Positions 4,134 to 5,581 of a stretch of DNA of 5,581 nucleotides are shown in pieces (position 1 is the first letter of the stretch; every line of letters begins with the position of its first letter). The stretch comes from Nostoc cf. edaphicum LEGE 07299 (GTDB lineage: Bacteria > Cyanobacteriota > Cyanobacteriia > Cyanobacteriales > Nostocaceae): positions 1 to 5,581 of the forward strand of contig NZ_JADEXF010000295.1 in the NCBI RefSeq assembly GCF_015207245.1. Direction: 5' to 3'. The notes beneath the pieces were generated by a model. It worked only from the letters and a program-made list of their open reading frames with translations. It did no database searches and had not been told where the DNA came from. Position numbers and translations under genes: made by a program.

Positions 4134-5342
4134 CTACTTCTTTTCAGGATAAGCTCCTGATTGTACTTTGAAAGTTTGAACTTTACCGCTGCGGTTGACT
4201 TCGATAGCGATTATGTCTCCAACTCTGCTCGACTCTACCAGCCTCTGAACTTGGGCTGAAGTTTTGACTGGTTTACCGTCAACTTTTTGAATCACGTCTC
4301 CAGGTAGCAGTCCTCCACGCTTGGCTGGGGAATCATCTGTAACTCCTTTAATCACAATCCCTGCATCCTGCTGAATATTTAGCTGATTTTCTTGATTAAT
4401 TTGTTGTTTTCTGATAGGAGAAAGGTCTGCCATTTCAACACCCAAAAAGGGATGTTCCGCACGCCCTTTAGTAAAAAGTTCATTAGCGATGCGGGCAGCA
4501 GTTTCAATGGGGATGGCGAAACCAAGTCCTTGAGCATCAGCGCGGATAGCAGTGTTAATACCAATCACTTCGCCTTGGGCGTTCAATAAGGGGCCACCAG
4601 AATTACCAGGGTTAATTGCGGCATCAGTTTGGATAAAGCTGACTCGCTTATCTGGGACACCAACTTGAGTGCTAGTGCGATCGGTAGCACTGATAATGCC
4701 GATAGTGACAGTATTATCTAAACCCAGAGGATTGCCAATAGCGATCGCCCATTGTCCTGGGATCAGGTTTTGCGAATTGCCCAGTTTTACCGTCGGCAAA
4801 TCATTCGCTTTTATTTTTACCACTGCCACATCTGTTACAGAATCAACTCCTACCACCTTCCCCTCTAGACTCCGACCATCCTTGAGGGTAACTTGTACTG
4901 TATCTGTATCTGCCACTACATGAGCGTTGGTGAGTAATTCCCCATCTTCGCTCAAAATAAATCCCGATCCTGTACCGCGTTCAATGCGTTCTTGAGGAAT
5001 TGGTTGCTCATCCTCTCCAAAGAATCGCCGCAAGAGGGGATTTTTCAAAGCGTCAGAGATGGGATTGGCTACTTTGCGAGTGGCATTAATTCGCACTACA
5101 GCCGGGCCAACTTTTTGCACTGCTGTCGCAATAAAATTCACGTTATCGCCACTAGTAGCCCCAATAGCTCCATTAGGAGAATTCGGAACTACGGATTCTG
5201 GAGGCGAAGCCATTGTTACATTTCTTAACTGTTGAAACGAGCGATTTTGTGGCAGGAGATAGCGACTGCCAAACAAACCTGCACCACCGCCAATTACCAG
5301 TAAAAACACATAAACCGCCAGTTGCTTTAAGGATAACTTCAT
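4134..5342 (-). CDS. HhoA/HhoB/HtrA (Deg) family serine endopeptidase
   Basis: This is a trypsin-fold Deg/HtrA protease that degrades or holds misfolded proteins outside the cytoplasm; in cyanobacteria the three paralogues HhoA, HhoB and HtrA act in the periplasm or lumen under light and heat stress. From the preferred start it has 402 residues. Residues 8-26 form one hydrophobic segment (signal peptide or membrane anchor) after a short basic N-terminus. The protease domain carries the full catalytic triad: H141 in LLTNAHVVAD, D171 in SVTDVAVVK and S248 in NPGNSGGPLL. A single PDZ domain follows at about 297-395, with FLGV at its start and GGLLPGDVIQKVDG within. Every key residue is present, so it should be active. 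I prefer ATG 5342, which gives MKLSLKQ, over the in-frame TTG at 5366 that adds eight residues. I cannot say which of the three paralogues it is. A HIP1 site lies at 4741-4748. Confidence 0.93.
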   Translation of the reverse strand: MKLSLKQLAVYVFLLVIGGGAGLFGSRYLLPQNRSFQQLRNVTMASPPESVVPNSPNGAIGATSGDNVNFIATAVQKVGPAVVRINATRKVANPISDALKNPLLRRFFGEDEQPIPQERIERGTGSGFILSEDGELLTNAHVVADTDTVQVTLKDGRSLEGKVVGVDSVTDVAVVKIKANDLPTVKLGNSQNLIPGQWAIAIGNPLGLDNTVTIGIISATDRTSTQVGVPDKRVSFIQTDAAINPGNSGGPLLNAQGEVIGINTAIRADAQGLGFAIPIETAARIANELFTKGRAEHPFLGVEMADLSPIRKQQINQENQLNIQQDAGIVIKGVTDDSPAKRGGLLPGDVIQKVDGKPVKTSAQVQRLVESSRVGDIIAIEVNRSGKVQTFKVQSGAYPEKK

Positions 5343-5455
5343 AATTGTTTTGCTCAAGAACAGCAATGCAGTTGCTAATTTCTAAGTGTAGTCAAGCGAA
5401 CGGCAAGTGGACAGATCAATTTACGAGAAATTAGGGATTGGGCATAGGGCATTGG
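5343..5455. other. upstream region of the protease gene
   Basis: On the minus strand this leads into the protease start. TTGACT is present (plus-strand 5389-5394), but I find no acceptable -10 at 16-18 bp, so no promoter is called. Only a weak TTGAG lies upstream of the ATG as a ribosome-binding candidate. Nothing coding is visible. Confidence 0.4.
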
Positions 5456-5532
5456 GAGTGCTGAGTGCTGAGTGCTGAGTGCTGAGTTAAGAGTTAAGAG
5501 TTAGGAGTTAAGAGTTAGGAGTTAAGAGTTAG
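5456..5532 (+). repeat. 11-unit heptamer array (STRR type)
   Basis: Four exact GAGTGCT units (5456-5483) are followed without a break in the 7-nt register by seven GAGTTAR units (5484-5532) in the order A, A, G, A, G, A, G at the last base. A decayed unit GAGTTTT follows. This is a typical short tandemly repeated element of filamentous cyanobacteria and is non-coding. Confidence 0.93.
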
Positions 5533-5549
5533 GAGTTTTGTTTACCCCA

Positions 5550-5581
5550 TTGTCCCCTTGTCCCCCTTGTCCTCCTTGTCC
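5550..5581 (+). repeat. pyrimidine-rich TTGTCC repeat running off the window
   Basis: TTGTCC recurs at 5550, 5558, 5567 and 5576, at spacings of 8, 9 and 9 bases, with C-rich fill between. The array reaches the last base of the window, so its full length is unknown. Confidence 0.8.

Noticed and set aside
4379..5228. Four open frames of 61-84 codons overlapping the protease gene (minus 4379-4564; plus 4392-4589, 4669-4923, 4992-5228)
   Set aside because: All overlap a complete catalytic gene in other frames, show no domain and look like shadows of it.
5343..5366. TTG start for the protease eight codons upstream
   Set aside because: ATG 5342 gives a normal basic N-terminus before the hydrophobic segment; the TTG has no better ribosome-binding site.
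1..5581. A defence, phage or other novel multigene system
   Set aside because: All six real genes belong to known families with housekeeping roles or, for DUF760, an unknown role, and their orientations and spacings do not suggest a joint system.

Overview
The window looks like chromosomal DNA from a filamentous, heterocyst-type cyanobacterium (Nostoc/Anabaena group). The basis is: seven copies of the cyanobacterial HIP1 octamer GCGATCGC (starting at 382, 1337, 1788, 2736, 3066, 3251 and 4741); intergenic regions full of 7-nt tandem repeats and small palindromic repeats; and the gene content, which includes a CRR6-type NDH-1 assembly factor and a DUF760 protein, both families of oxygenic phototrophs. 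The genus is inferred; no rRNA or other marker is present.

Layout. 1-372: AT-rich non-coding DNA with a 16-bp palindrome, two small hairpins and a probable MITE (about 178-282). 373-843 (+): CRR6-family NdhI maturation factor. 844-1061: non-coding gap between convergent genes, with a long interrupted inverted repeat and an inner hairpin. 1062-2021 (-): family 9 glycosyltransferase. 2091-2774 (+): ispD, divergent from the glycosyltransferase. 2775-2974: a palindromic repeat, a promoter-like segment and a heptamer array that runs into the next start codon. 2975-3517 (+): scpB. 3518-3688: a second copy of the palindromic repeat, then a dyad. 3689-4036 (+): DUF760 protein with a 12-residue internal tandem duplication. 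4037-4133: short convergent gap with a 13-bp inverted repeat. 4134-5342 (-): HtrA/Deg-type serine protease with one PDZ domain. 5343-5581: upstream region of the protease, then an 11-unit heptamer array and a pyrimidine-rich repeat that leaves the window.

The genes do not form one pathway. They are separate housekeeping functions: photosynthetic NDH-1 assembly, sugar transfer, isoprenoid precursor synthesis (MEP pathway), chromosome organisation and envelope protein quality control. Spacings of about 170-200 nt filled with repeats make a tight operon unlikely, even for the three co-oriented genes ispD, scpB and DUF760.

I found no defence island, phage, CRISPR array or new multigene system. 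The most interesting signals are in the spacers: a pair of related hairpin repeats placed immediately after the stop codons of ispD and scpB, a heptamer array that creates a chain of mini-ORFs ending in an ATGA overlap with the scpB start, and a heptamer array that changes unit sequence without losing its 7-nt register. Within genes, the glycosyltransferase has Gln where many family 9 enzymes have His, and the DUF760 protein has a duplicated N-terminal segment.
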